From: Marinobacter sp. F3R08
GTDB lineage: Bacteria > Pseudomonadota > Gammaproteobacteria > Pseudomonadales > Oleiphilaceae
Length of the DNA: 64,000 nt
Direction: 5' to 3'
NCBI RefSeq assembly: GCF_018860425.1
Contig: NZ_JAHKPI010000025.1
Coordinates: forward strand, 776,524 to 840,523
Shown: piece by piece, positions 42,545-52,244 of the stretch
How the letters are laid out: the number at the start of each line of letters is the position of its first letter
How positions within the stretch are numbered: position 1 is the first letter of the stretch
Position numbers and translations under genes: made by a program
Notes under the pieces: generated by a model
Told to the model about the DNA's origin: nothing
The model's database searches: none
Seen by the model: only the letters and a program-made list of their open reading frames with translations

Positions 42545-43707
42545 TCAGACAGTACTCGAAATGGTTTGTCCTGTTGGCAGCCATCGGCTTGCTGGTTTTT
42601 GTTTTCATCTACAACAGCCAGAAGATAGGACAGCAGGATAAACGCCCTCTGCCCGCAAAAGAAGCAGCAGAGATCGCGGCCGATGTCAGTGTGATCAGGG
42701 TTTCTACAGAGCCGCATTCCGTTGCTGTTGAAGCGTTTGGTTCAGCCAGATCCCGTTATGAAATGACCCTCACCGCACAGGTTTCCGGACGGGTTACAGA
42801 ACTTTCTGACGGTTTTGAAACCGGACAGCTCATCAAGAAAGAGGAGCTTCTGTTAAAACTTGAAGACAGCGATTATCGATCCGCACTGGCCAGCGCAGAG
42901 AACGACCTCGCCAGCGCCCGGGTAGATCTTCTTGAAGCCGAGCGCGAGGCAGAACAGGCGCTTACGGAGTGGCAGAGCTCCGGAATGACCGGTGAGCCGG
43001 ATTCTCTACTGGTTCTGCATGAACCCCAGGTAGCAGAAGCCAGAGCGGCGGTTTCCGATGCCGAGGCATCTGTTGTAAGCGCCCGGAAAGATCTGGAACA
43101 AGCCAGCGTCCGTGCACCATTTGATGCCCTGGTTGTCAGCCGCAGCGTTTCGCCCGGCAGCTACCTGCAGTCAGGCAATGACATAGCAGAACTCTACAGC
43201 GCCGACCGGGTAGAAATTTCCTTGCCTCTGTCACAAACGGCCTGGCAAAACCTTCCCGATCTTGAGGTACTGAGCCGGGGTGACTGGCCTGTCTCCCTGA
43301 CGTCGGTGGAAACCGGACAGAAGTGGGATGGCTATGTCCAGCGCACGGAGCGTCATCTGGATGAGACTACCCGTCAGCAATCTTTGATTGCCGCCGTTGA
43401 CAGGCCGCTGGAACAGGACGAAATACTGACACCCGGAACCTTTGTGCGTGCCGAAATCCAGGGTCGTGTACTGAGTGACATCTGGCGCCTGCCCTCTTCC
43501 TCTCTCAGCCAGCGAGGCGAAATCTGGTACGAAACCGACGGCGTTCTTGCCCGGTTTTCTACCGAGCCGGTCGCCAGCGATGAACAGGCCATCTATATCC
43601 GTCCACCGGAATCGTTCCATGGCCAGTCGGTGAATGTGTTGGTCCACCCACTAAGCACCTATATGCCTGGCATGGCCGTCAACCCGGTGGAGGTATCCGA
43701 TGACTGA
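42541..43707 (+). CDS. RND efflux periplasmic adaptor
   Basis: A 388-residue membrane-fusion protein with an N-terminal membrane anchor (about 10-26, LLAAIGLLVFVFIY) and no lipobox. Lipoyl half-motif TAQVSGRVTELSDGFETGQLI, a helical hairpin about 115-170, the second half VRAPFDALVVSRSVSPGSYLQ, then beta-barrel domains. It starts inside the channel gene stop (ATGA) and ends eight bases into the permease gene, so all three pump parts are translationally coupled. Confidence 0.92.
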   Translation: MIRQYSKWFVLLAAIGLLVFVFIYNSQKIGQQDKRPLPAKEAAEIAADVSVIRVSTEPHSVAVEAFGSARSRYEMTLTAQVSGRVTELSDGFETGQLIKKEELLLKLEDSDYRSALASAENDLASARVDLLEAEREAEQALTEWQSSGMTGEPDSLLVLHEPQVAEARAAVSDAEASVVSARKDLEQASVRAPFDALVVSRSVSPGSYLQSGNDIAELYSADRVEISLPLSQTAWQNLPDLEVLSRGDWPVSLTSVETGQKWDGYVQRTERHLDETTRQQSLIAAVDRPLEQDEILTPGTFVRAEIQGRVLSDIWRLPSSSLSQRGEIWYETDGVLARFSTEPVASDEQAIYIRPPESFHGQSVNVLVHPLSTYMPGMAVNPVEVSDD

Positions 43708-46700
43708 CCAGAGCTGGAACAGAGGAATCATCCCCTGGTTTGCGAATAACCCGGTTGCTGCCAATCTTCTGCTGATCCTGGTTATTGGTCTTGGCGTTCT
43801 CCAGGTCGGGGACCTGCGCAAAGAAGCATTTCCGAGCACAGAACCAGACAGTATTTCTGTCTCGGTCACCTACAACAGTGGCTCAGCGCAGCAGTCGGAA
43901 GAAGGACTGGCTATCAAGATCGAAGAGCAACTGGAAGATGTTAACGGCATTGATGACATCACCAGTACGTCTACCTCCAGTGGCACCAAAGTCACTATCG
44001 AAAAGAAAAGTGATTACGACCTGGATGTGTTGTTGCGAGACGTCAAGAACAAAGTGGATGCGATTTCCACCTTCCCGTCCGACGCCAAGAGCCCGGTTAT
44101 TGAAAAAGCGGAACGTGAGGAGCACTCGCTCTGGTTGCAGCTCCATGGCGACACCGACCGCCACACCCTGCAGCAACTGGCCGAAGAGCTGAAATCTGAT
44201 CTGCTTGCAAAGGCTGACATCAGCCGGGTCAGCAAATCCGGTTGGCTTGATCCCATGATGTCGATAGAGATTGATGAGGGGCGTCTACAGGCCTACGGTT
44301 TGTCTCTGTCTGATGTCGAGGATGCGATCAATCAGGGTTCGTCCAGCACGATGACGGCGGTCCTGAAAAATGAACAGGTCTATCTGCAACTGAAGGCGTC
44401 GCAACAGGCTTATCTCAAGGAGGAATTTGCAGCCATTCCTCTGATTACCGACAGCAATGGCGTGATTGTAGCCCTGGGTGATGTCGCTTTCATTAACGAC
44501 ACCTACGATGATGATACCGCGGTGCTGTCCCGCTTTGCCGGCGAAAACAGCGTGGCTTTGCAGGTGATCACCACCGGCCTGGACGACATCACAGAGACGG
44601 TTGAAGCCGCCAAACAGGTGGTCGAAGAATGGCATGGCAACGGAGCTCTGCCACAGGGCGTAGAGCTTACCAGCTGGTACGACCGGAGCACCTCTATCAG
44701 TGAACGGCTGGACCTGCTCGTCACCAACGCACTTACCGGCATTGTGATGGTGTTCGTTCTTCTGGCGCTGTTCCTGAATCTGACGGTGGCGTTCTGGGTA
44801 TCCATGGGCCTGCCATTTATCTTCTTCGGAACACTGTATTTCATGGGCGACCGGTTTGCCGGTCTTTCACTGAACGAGTTCACCACCTTTGGCTTTATCA
44901 TGGCTCTGGGAATTGTGGTGGATGATGCCGTGGTGGTAGGCGAAAGTGTTTATACCGTGCGCAAACAGGAAGGCGACACCCTTCGCAACACCATTCGAGG
45001 CACCCTGCGAGTAGCGGTGCCCACACTCTTCGGCGTGTTCACTACCGTGGTGGCCTTCTATTCCCTGTCGAATCTCAGTGGCAAGCTGGGACAGATCTAC
45101 GCCCAGTTCGCGGCCGTTGTCACTATTTGCCTGTTGTTGTCCATTGTCGAATCGAAACTCATTCTTCCGGCGCACCTGGCACACCTGAACACTCACCGCA
45201 GAACCAGTCAAAACGCGTTCCTTGAAATCTGGCGTCGCATCCAACACGGCGCAGATTCCGGACTTCAGTGGTTCAACGACCGGATCTATAAAACGGTTAT
45301 CGACTGGGCACTCGCCTACCGATACGCCGTTCTGGTTCTGTTTCTTGCTCTGTTTGCGCTGGTCATGGCGATGCCTTTCAACGGTACCGTCAAGACCAGC
45401 TTTTTCCCGAACATACCGGGAGACACTGTCCGGGCAAACATCACCATGGAAACCGATGCCAGCTTTGGCCTGACTCACTCCGCTTTGCTCGCTCTTGAGC
45501 AAAAGGCCTATCTCGTTGACAAGCGACTCATTGGACACGCCAATGTCGATTCAGAGACGGGCATTGCCAACCTGCAGGTGCTCTCTGCAAACGACCAGTC
45601 CGGAACCATCACGGTCGAGCTGGCACAAGACGCCCCTTACGACATCACCACCTTTTCCAACCAATGGAAACGCAGCACCAGCGCCCCTGAGGGTGTACGA
45701 ACCCTTAGCATTGCCAGCCGGCGCGGAACGGTAGACGCACTCCGTATAGAATTGAGGGCTTCTGACGATGAATTGCTGACAGCCGCCGGACGGGATATCA
45801 AGGAGCAGCTATCAACAATCCCCGCGATCAGTGGCATCGAAGATAATATCGAAGCCAGCCAGCCCCGCCTGTACCTGGAACTCAACGCACAAGGCAAAGC
45901 CCTGGGCTTGAGTACCGATAACCTGGCCCAGCAAGTGCTTCAGGCCTTCAGTGGTCAGGTGGTCCAGCGCTTCCAGCGCAATAACGACGAAGTAGAGGTT
46001 AAAGTCCGCTATCCGGAAGGCGCCCGGGAAAACCCAACGGACGTGTTGAGTGCCAACATCCGCACAGATGACGGCACGGTGCTTCCCCTGTCAAGTGTTG
46101 CCAAAGTCACCTATGGTTACTCCAGAGACACCATTACCCGCATTGACGGCAAGCGGGCACTGTATCTCTCCGCCGAAGTAGACAAGGACATACTGTCGGC
46201 GTCCGAGCTGGTCGCCAACCTGCAGCAGGATCTGGTTCCGACACTGGAGCGCCAATACCCGGGGCTGGATATCAATTTTGCCGGTGAAGCGGAGCAACAG
46301 GCTGAAACACAGAACTCCATGGTTCATGTGTTCATGATCGCCATGCTGGTCATCTACATGCTGCTGGCGATCCCCCTGAAATCCTATATTCAGCCCGTCC
46401 TGATCATGACCGCCATTCCGTTCGGAATCGTCGGAGCAATCCTGGGACACTGGATGAATGATCTTTCCATCAGCATTCTGTCGCTCAATGGTATTATTGC
46501 CCTCAGTGGTGTCGTGGTGAATGACAGCCTTTTGCTGGTATCCCGTTTCAATGAACTGAAACCTGATGCAGATCATCAGCTCGAAGCTATCAGCAAAGCC
46601 TGCAGAAGCCGTCTCCGTGCGGTTCTTCTGACGTCATTCACAACCTTTGCCGGTCTGGCACCCCTGCTGTCTGAAACATCATCGCAGGCACAGTTTCTGA

Positions 46701-46867
46701 TACCGGCCGCCGTGGCACTGGGATACGGGATTATGTTCGCAACCGTGATCACCCTCATTCTGATCCCTGTACTGATCGCTATTCAGCACGACGTGGTCGA
46801 AAGATTCACAGAGGTTCGCCACTGGTTTACCTTGAAGCAAGATAAACACGAGTCAGAATCATGTTGA
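43700..46867 (+). CDS. RND efflux permease
   Basis: A 1055-residue RND transporter with a TM1 start IIPWFANNPVAANLLLI, two large periplasmic loops and two helix blocks. The proton-relay Asp pair is kept (GIVVDDA, Asp408-Asp409). The N-terminal FANNPVAANLL form is that of the wide RND branch sometimes called the VmeT or heavy-duty group rather than AcrB itself; substrates are unknown. It overlaps the adaptor upstream by eight bases and the response regulator downstream by seven. Confidence 0.93.
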   Translation: MTDQSWNRGIIPWFANNPVAANLLLILVIGLGVLQVGDLRKEAFPSTEPDSISVSVTYNSGSAQQSEEGLAIKIEEQLEDVNGIDDITSTSTSSGTKVTIEKKSDYDLDVLLRDVKNKVDAISTFPSDAKSPVIEKAEREEHSLWLQLHGDTDRHTLQQLAEELKSDLLAKADISRVSKSGWLDPMMSIEIDEGRLQAYGLSLSDVEDAINQGSSSTMTAVLKNEQVYLQLKASQQAYLKEEFAAIPLITDSNGVIVALGDVAFINDTYDDDTAVLSRFAGENSVALQVITTGLDDITETVEAAKQVVEEWHGNGALPQGVELTSWYDRSTSISERLDLLVTNALTGIVMVFVLLALFLNLTVAFWVSMGLPFIFFGTLYFMGDRFAGLSLNEFTTFGFIMALGIVVDDAVVVGESVYTVRKQEGDTLRNTIRGTLRVAVPTLFGVFTTVVAFYSLSNLSGKLGQIYAQFAAVVTICLLLSIVESKLILPAHLAHLNTHRRTSQNAFLEIWRRIQHGADSGLQWFNDRIYKTVIDWALAYRYAVLVLFLALFALVMAMPFNGTVKTSFFPNIPGDTVRANITMETDASFGLTHSALLALEQKAYLVDKRLIGHANVDSETGIANLQVLSANDQSGTITVELAQDAPYDITTFSNQWKRSTSAPEGVRTLSIASRRGTVDALRIELRASDDELLTAAGRDIKEQLSTIPAISGIEDNIEASQPRLYLELNAQGKALGLSTDNLAQQVLQAFSGQVVQRFQRNNDEVEVKVRYPEGARENPTDVLSANIRTDDGTVLPLSSVAKVTYGYSRDTITRIDGKRALYLSAEVDKDILSASELVANLQQDLVPTLERQYPGLDINFAGEAEQQAETQNSMVHVFMIAMLVIYMLLAIPLKSYIQPVLIMTAIPFGIVGAILGHWMNDLSISILSLNGIIALSGVVVNDSLLLVSRFNELKPDADHQLEAISKACRSRLRAVLLTSFTTFAGLAPLLSETSSQAQFLIPAAVALGYGIMFATVITLILIPVLIAIQHDVVERFTEVRHWFTLKQDKHESESC

Positions 46868-47550
46868 AGCTGCTATTGGCAGAAGACGATCTGGACCTTG
46901 CCCAGACGCTCGTGCAATACCTGGAGCTGGAGGGATTCATCTGTGATCACGTCAGCAACGGTATTGCCGGGCTGAACCTGATCAAACAGCACAGTTACGA
47001 CGTCCTGTTACTGGATATCAATATGCCCCGCCTGGACGGACTGGGACTTTGCCAAAGATTACGGGACGAGGGGAACGATACCCCTGTACTGATGCTGACA
47101 GCCCGCGATCAACTGGATGACAAACTCCAGGGGTTCAATGCAGGGACCGACGATTATCTGGTAAAACCCTTCGACATGGAGGAATTGGTTGCCAGGGTCC
47201 GGGCCCTCTCGCACCGACGTAGTGGTCAGATCCAGAAGCTCTCGTGCGGAGATCTCCAAATGAACCTCAGTGAACGGAGCGTCATTCGGGGCGGGCAGGT
47301 ATTGAAGCTCTCACCTACCAGTTGGCGTTTGCTGGAATGCCTGATGCGTGCCTCACCCTTTCCGGTATCGAGAGAGGCACTGATGGACGCTGTCTGGGGA
47401 GATGATCACCCGGACAGCAACAGCCTGAAGGTTCACATGTATAACCTTCGCAAGGCCGTCGACGGCCCATTCTCCGGTCCTCTCCTGCACACCATCAGCG
47501 GAGCCGGATTTTGTATCAAACCTCCCGAGGCGGACACTCCCGATGTTTGA
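46861..47550 (+). CDS. OmpR/PhoP-family response regulator
   Basis: A 229-residue regulator: receiver with Asp52 (LLLDINMPRLDG), the KPFDMEEL switch end, and a winged-helix DNA-binding domain (about 125-222, LSPTSWRLLECLMR and SLKVHMYNLRKAV). It starts inside the permease stop and overlaps the kinase gene by eight bases. It probably controls the efflux operon that encodes it. Confidence 0.94.
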   Translation: MLKLLLAEDDLDLAQTLVQYLELEGFICDHVSNGIAGLNLIKQHSYDVLLLDINMPRLDGLGLCQRLRDEGNDTPVLMLTARDQLDDKLQGFNAGTDDYLVKPFDMEELVARVRALSHRRSGQIQKLSCGDLQMNLSERSVIRGGQVLKLSPTSWRLLECLMRASPFPVSREALMDAVWGDDHPDSNSLKVHMYNLRKAVDGPFSGPLLHTISGAGFCIKPPEADTPDV

Positions 47551-48844
47551 TTCGAGAATCAGCCTGAGAACAGTACTCATCGCGTCCTCTTTGGTACTGG
47601 GGCTCATTCTGGTCGCCGCCTATTCACTGGTTTCCAAAGAGCACTTCATACGTGGGCTCGATGCGGCGATGGCAAGCAATATGGAAAAGACAGCCCGAAC
47701 GTTCAGCGAGGTGATCGGGGCGACGGACAGCAAGCAGGTCAGAAAATTCAGTGGTTTTGACATCCGGACCCAATGGAGCGACTTGCCCGCCTATACCCAC
47801 AGTGCCTTTCCGAACGGGCCGGGCGAATCTGGCCAATTGCTTAAAAAAGAGGACAGTACCTGGTTCCAGCGGCCGAGCTTTATCATCTTCGCAATGCGTT
47901 ACGATTCGGCTAATGGCCCACTGTACCTGAGCCAGGAACTGACGCCTCCGGCAACATCCAGACTTATCCCCCAGGCAGCGCGCCAGAACCGGATGTTTAC
48001 GCTCGCCGTGAGTATTCTGGTGATCGCGTTCATTTCGACCGTCACCTGGCTGCTATTACGGCACGTATCCCGCCCGATCGCAGCCCTGAGGGCCTGGACT
48101 CATTCCCTTGATAACGAAAAGCTCTCGCACCCGGCTCCGGACTTTTCTTACCCTGAGCTTAACGAAATGGCAGAGCTAATTCGCAACAGTCTTTCCTCGG
48201 TTCAACAGGCGGTGGAACGAGAGCGTCGATTTCTAAGGCATGCCAGCCATGAACTCCGAACCCCCATCAGCACGATCCGCTCGAACATCGAGCTGCAACG
48301 AAAACTTGCTCAGACACGGGAAAAGCTCCAGGACGAACAGAACATTGTTGATCGCATTGATCGCGCCAGTCTGACCATGAAACACCTGACCGAAACCTTG
48401 CTATGGCTGAATCATGAACCAGATACACCACTAGAGTCTGAGGTTGTTGACCTGCCAGAGCTGATACGGGAATTGGCAGCAGAGATGACGTACCTCTTGG
48501 CCGGTAAACCGGTGACCACGGAAATCAGTACCAAGCCCTTCAGCTGCGCGGTTCCCCGGGTTCCAGCGCGAATCGTTCTGGGCAACCTGATCCGCAATGC
48601 CTATCAGCACTGCTGGGAAGGCACGGTAGTGATTGAACAGCAGGGAAACAGGGTTATGATCAGCAATCCTGCTGAGCCGGAGGAGCAGAATACACCAGCG
48701 CATCCGTCAGAAATCACCGGGTATGGGCTTGGACTGGAGCTTACGACAACGCTTAGTCAGCGCATTGGGTGGCATTACACGTCCGATCGCCACCAGAACA
48801 TACACCGTGTCATTGTTGACATAGGAGCAACGAGGCGGCCTTAG
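47543..48844 (+). CDS. Sensor histidine kinase of the RND operon
   Basis: A 433-residue kinase: TM1 about 9-29, periplasmic sensor about 32-150, TM2 about 152-172, HAMP-like linker, HisKA with His236 (LRHASHELRTPIS), HATPase with N-box LGNLIRNAYQHC and a C-terminal GYGLGLEL. The G1 box (DxGxG) is not recognisable; the corresponding stretch reads ISNPAEPEEQ. That suggests a compact or divergent ATP lid rather than loss of function, since the G2 box and N-box remain. It pairs with the OmpR-type regulator encoded upstream. Confidence 0.9.
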   Translation: MFDSRISLRTVLIASSLVLGLILVAAYSLVSKEHFIRGLDAAMASNMEKTARTFSEVIGATDSKQVRKFSGFDIRTQWSDLPAYTHSAFPNGPGESGQLLKKEDSTWFQRPSFIIFAMRYDSANGPLYLSQELTPPATSRLIPQAARQNRMFTLAVSILVIAFISTVTWLLLRHVSRPIAALRAWTHSLDNEKLSHPAPDFSYPELNEMAELIRNSLSSVQQAVERERRFLRHASHELRTPISTIRSNIELQRKLAQTREKLQDEQNIVDRIDRASLTMKHLTETLLWLNHEPDTPLESEVVDLPELIRELAAEMTYLLAGKPVTTEISTKPFSCAVPRVPARIVLGNLIRNAYQHCWEGTVVIEQQGNRVMISNPAEPEEQNTPAHPSEITGYGLGLELTTTLSQRIGWHYTSDRHQNIHRVIVDIGATRRP

Positions 48845-48852
48845 CCGCCTCG
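48831..48852. terminator. Bidirectional hairpin between convergent kinase and yqhD genes
   Basis: Perfect nine-base stem CGAGGCGGC/GCCGCCTCG with loop CTTA overlaps the kinase stop and lies five bases before the yqhD stop. No long T-run on either side. Confidence 0.6.
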
Positions 48853-48856
48853 CTTA

Positions 48857-50020
48857 CTATCCGGTAAACGCATCCAGCAACACCATTCGGCTGACCTCCG
48901 GCGTCATATCGCCTCGTTCCGACAGTTCGGTCATGCCATGGGCTTTAAGTGCCTCAACAACGTCATCGAGCTGGCTTTCCTTCACGTCATACCGATCAAG
49001 TCGGGTCGGGACACCCAGGCTCTCAAAGAATGCACGGGTCTGATTAATCGCCTGATCAATGCGTTCATCCTCGGAGCCAGAGACGATTCCCCACACCCGC
49101 TCGGCGTACTGCAAGAGTTTCTCGCGCTTTTGTGACTTTCTGAACTTCCAGACTGAGGGCAAAAGGATAGCGAGGCTTTGCCCATGGTCAATGCCAAACA
49201 TCGCGGTCAGTTCGTGCCCGATCATATGGGTACTCCAATCCTGGGGCACTCCAACACCGATGTAACCATTCAGTGCCGATGTAGCCGCCCAGACCAGGTT
49301 AGCCCGAGCATCATAATCTTCGGGATTAGAGAGGGTTACCGATCCAACTTCAATTAATGTCTTAAGGATACCTTCGGCAGTACGATCCTGAATCTGAGCG
49401 TTTACCGGATAGGTCACATACTGTTCGACCACGTGAACAAATGCATCAACGACACCATTGGCCACTTGCTTGGTCGGTAATGAGAATGTTAAAGATGGGT
49501 CCAGGAATGAGAACTTGGGATACAGCAGCGGGCTCATCACCGGCCACTTACCACCATTGTGGGACACCACTGCGCCCATGTTCATCTCGGAGCCAGTAGC
49601 GGGCAAGGTTGCAACAGTGCCCAGAGGTAGCGCCTGATCAACCGGAAGTCCAGCAAATCCGTGGCCCAACAAGCTTTCCTCTTCGCCTTCAAAAGGTGCG
49701 GCCGCGGCGACGAACTTGGTGCCGTCCATCACAGAACCACCACCAACGGCCAGCAGAAAGTCGATGCGTTCCCGGCGAACGAGTTGCACCGCTTCCATCA
49801 GGGTTTCGTAGCGCGGATTCGGCTCAATACCGGCAAACTCAAAGACCGTTCTGTCCCCCAGCCCGGCAAGTACCTTATCAAGGGTGCCAAAGCGTTTAAC
49901 ACTGCCACCACCGTAAAGTACGAGCACTTTTGCCTGGGCCGGAATCAACTGGTCGAGTTCCTGCAAGCGATCTTTGCCGAACACAATGCGCGTTGGGTTG
50001 TAGAAGTCAAAATTTTGCAT
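48857..50020 (-). CDS. yqhD: Iron-containing alcohol/aldehyde dehydrogenase YqhD
   Basis: A 387-residue protein, the same length as Escherichia coli YqhD and very like it along its length (NPTRIVFGK, GGGSVMDGTKF, LPATGSE, GVPQDW). NADPH-binding GGGS is at 93-96; metal ligands Asp192 and His196 and the later histidines in HELTAMFGIDHGQ fit the YqhD metal site. YqhD reduces short-chain and lipid-derived aldehydes with NADPH. It is divergent from a YqhC-like AraC regulator across 164 bp, the expected partner. Confidence 0.95.
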   Translation of the reverse strand: MQNFDFYNPTRIVFGKDRLQELDQLIPAQAKVLVLYGGGSVKRFGTLDKVLAGLGDRTVFEFAGIEPNPRYETLMEAVQLVRRERIDFLLAVGGGSVMDGTKFVAAAAPFEGEEESLLGHGFAGLPVDQALPLGTVATLPATGSEMNMGAVVSHNGGKWPVMSPLLYPKFSFLDPSLTFSLPTKQVANGVVDAFVHVVEQYVTYPVNAQIQDRTAEGILKTLIEVGSVTLSNPEDYDARANLVWAATSALNGYIGVGVPQDWSTHMIGHELTAMFGIDHGQSLAILLPSVWKFRKSQKREKLLQYAERVWGIVSGSEDERIDQAINQTRAFFESLGVPTRLDRYDVKESQLDDVVEALKAHGMTELSERGDMTPEVSRMVLLDAFTG

Positions 50021-50184
50021 ATTTCTCTCTCCTTATTTAGGCATGGAGAGATTGTATCCCCGTGAGGCTAGATTCGAATGGGCATTTCGATCACGGTCAT
50101 GCCTTTTTCTATCATTGATGAGATGACTAGGCAGTAGAAGAGTGGCCAGGTAATATTGTGCCCAATCGTTCAGGAGACACTCCA

Positions 50185-51072
50185 ATGCCGACACTTGCCG
50201 ATCTACTGACCCCTCTGGCTCTCGCCGAAGGCTACAACCCAACACCAATCGAAGGTGTCGGTGTATATCGAAGCAATCAAACCACCGGCCGGGAACCTCT
50301 CTGCTACAGTCAGGGCATCATTGTCATGGCCCAGGGCACCAAACGGGTGTTTTTGGAGAATCACGTTTACGAGTACAACCCGGACAACTACCTGGTGCTG
50401 CCCCTGCCCACGCCGGCTGATTGCGAAGCCATTACGCCGCAGGACGGTCCCCTGCTCTCATTGGTAATGGATCTTGATCTTTCGGCCCTGCATGAGCTGG
50501 TCCGTATATTCGACGAATGCCGACAACCGGGCGGTGCCCATGCACCTGCACTGAATGCACATACCTTGTATGTGGCACCTGCTACCGAAGCCTTCAATGC
50601 CAGCGTCCTGCGACTTGCCGGTGCACTTAATGACCCGCTGGCGGCCAAGGCCCTGGGTGCAGGGCTCAAAAAGGAGCTGCTGCTGCACGCGTTGAGGGGA
50701 CCTAATGGTGCCTCACTGGTCGACCTGGTAAGGCATAACACCCAGCTGTCCAGACTTGAGCCAGTCCTAAAGCATGTTCACTGCCATTTTTCGGAGCCGC
50801 TTGATGTTGAACAACTGGCCGCTCTGGCCAACATGAGCCCGGCATCGTTCCACCGGAATTTTCGCCAGGTCGCCGCTCAATCCCCCATCCAGTACATTAA
50901 GCGGATTCGCCTGACCAGAGCCAGGGAGCTGCTGGCCGACCAGGGGGTCAAGGTCAGCCAGGCGGCTACAATGGTGGGGTATGAGAGTGCCAGCCAGTTC
51001 AGCCGGGAGTTCAAGCGATTTTACGGACAGCCACCGCAATCAGTAGCCATGGCCCTGCCGACATCAGCATGA
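50185..51072 (+). CDS. AraC-family regulator, YqhC-like
   Basis: About 295 residues: an AraC_N sensing domain with YSQGIIVMAQGTKRVFL and YLVLPLPTPADCEA, then a two-HTH AraC domain (MSPASFHRNFRQV and VGYESASQFSREFKRFYG). The N-terminal pattern matches E. coli YqhC, which activates yqhD in response to aldehydes. ATG 50185 has CAGGAG eight bases upstream; a GTG at 50158 would add nine residues. Divergent orientation to yqhD supports the same regulatory role here. Confidence 0.9.
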   Translation: MPTLADLLTPLALAEGYNPTPIEGVGVYRSNQTTGREPLCYSQGIIVMAQGTKRVFLENHVYEYNPDNYLVLPLPTPADCEAITPQDGPLLSLVMDLDLSALHELVRIFDECRQPGGAHAPALNAHTLYVAPATEAFNASVLRLAGALNDPLAAKALGAGLKKELLLHALRGPNGASLVDLVRHNTQLSRLEPVLKHVHCHFSEPLDVEQLAALANMSPASFHRNFRQVAAQSPIQYIKRIRLTRARELLADQGVKVSQAATMVGYESASQFSREFKRFYGQPPQSVAMALPTSA

Positions 51073-51102
51073 CACGAACTCAATGGCCCCGTTTGCCACG
51101 GC

Positions 51103-52143
51103 TTATTCAAAACCCTCCAGAACAATCTTACCGACAGCCGTTCCCGCCTCCAGCTCGGTATGGGCTGTGCGCAGATTGTCGGCGTTGATCACTCCCAGAT
51201 TTTTGCCGGCGGTGGTACGGATGTAGCCCGCCTCCACCAGACCCGCGACCGTTTCCAACAAGTCGTGCTGTACCTGCATATCATCGGCACCGTGCATGGA
51301 GCGGGCAAACATGAACTCGATATGCAGAGACAAACTCTTTGGCTTGATTTTCATGACATCCAGAGAGTCTGCATCGTCAATCATGGCAATCTTGCCAAAC
51401 GGCCGGAGCACCGCCACATAATCGTCAAAATACTGATCCGTGGCATTCAGACTGGCCACGTGTGTGATCTGCCCAATCTTACCCTCGGACACCAGTTGTT
51501 GGATTTGCGGCTGTAACGGCTCGCGGTGGTTCACAACAAAATCCGCACCCAATGACTCCACCCACTGACGGGACTCGGGCCGGGAGGCTGTTGCTACCAC
51601 GGTGACACCGGTCAGTTTTTTGGCCAACTGGATGAGAATGGAGCCCACACCGCCGGCAGCGCCGATGACCAGGATAACGTTGTCAGTCTGAGTATCAGTC
51701 CCTGGCGGTTGTTGCTCAATGCCCAGGTGGTCGAAGAGCATTTCCCAGGCTGTGATGGTCGTTAGCGGCAGTGCGGCTGCTTCCGCATCGCTAAGGGTCT
51801 CAGGTTTACGGCCGACAATCCGTTCGTCCACGGTCTGGTATTCCGCATTGCTACCTTGACGGGTTACATCGCCTGCGTAGTAAACCCTATCCCCAGGCTT
51901 GAAAAGTGAAACCCCCTCACCCGTTGCCACAACCTCGCCTACGGCGTCCCAGCCCAAGACCTTAACCTCGCCCGCCTCCGCTTCGGCCCGCTGACGCACC
52001 TTGAAATCAACCGGGTTAACGCCAATCGCACTGACCCTGACCAACAGATCCCGTCCCTGCGCCACTGGCACTGGCAGCTCAACGTCTTGCAAGGAATTTG
52101 GATCGTTTATGGGTAAAGACTTGGTGTAACCAACTGCTTTCAT
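51103..52143 (-). CDS. Zinc-independent medium-chain dehydrogenase/quinone-oxidoreductase-like protein
   Basis: A 346-residue MDR superfamily protein: GroES-like domain about 25-110 (IGVNPVDFKVR, GWDAVGEVVATG) and Rossmann domain with GAAGGVGSILIQLAKKL. The catalytic-zinc cysteine of true alcohol dehydrogenases is absent (VNPVDFK), as in NADPH:quinone reductases. Likely NADPH-dependent reduction of quinones or enals. It is divergent from a LysR gene across 100 bp, the usual pattern for LysR-controlled reductases. Confidence 0.88.
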   Translation of the reverse strand: MKAVGYTKSLPINDPNSLQDVELPVPVAQGRDLLVRVSAIGVNPVDFKVRQRAEAEAGEVKVLGWDAVGEVVATGEGVSLFKPGDRVYYAGDVTRQGSNAEYQTVDERIVGRKPETLSDAEAAALPLTTITAWEMLFDHLGIEQQPPGTDTQTDNVILVIGAAGGVGSILIQLAKKLTGVTVVATASRPESRQWVESLGADFVVNHREPLQPQIQQLVSEGKIGQITHVASLNATDQYFDDYVAVLRPFGKIAMIDDADSLDVMKIKPKSLSLHIEFMFARSMHGADDMQVQHDLLETVAGLVEAGYIRTTAGKNLGVINADNLRTAHTELEAGTAVGKIVLEGFE

Positions 52144-52244
52144 TTTCTAGCCTCCAGTCATTAGGTAGTGGCAAGCAGTGTGATCGCTCTTTACACTACG
52201 AAAAACAGCCCAATTCCATAAACATATTCAAAAAGTTTTTGAAA

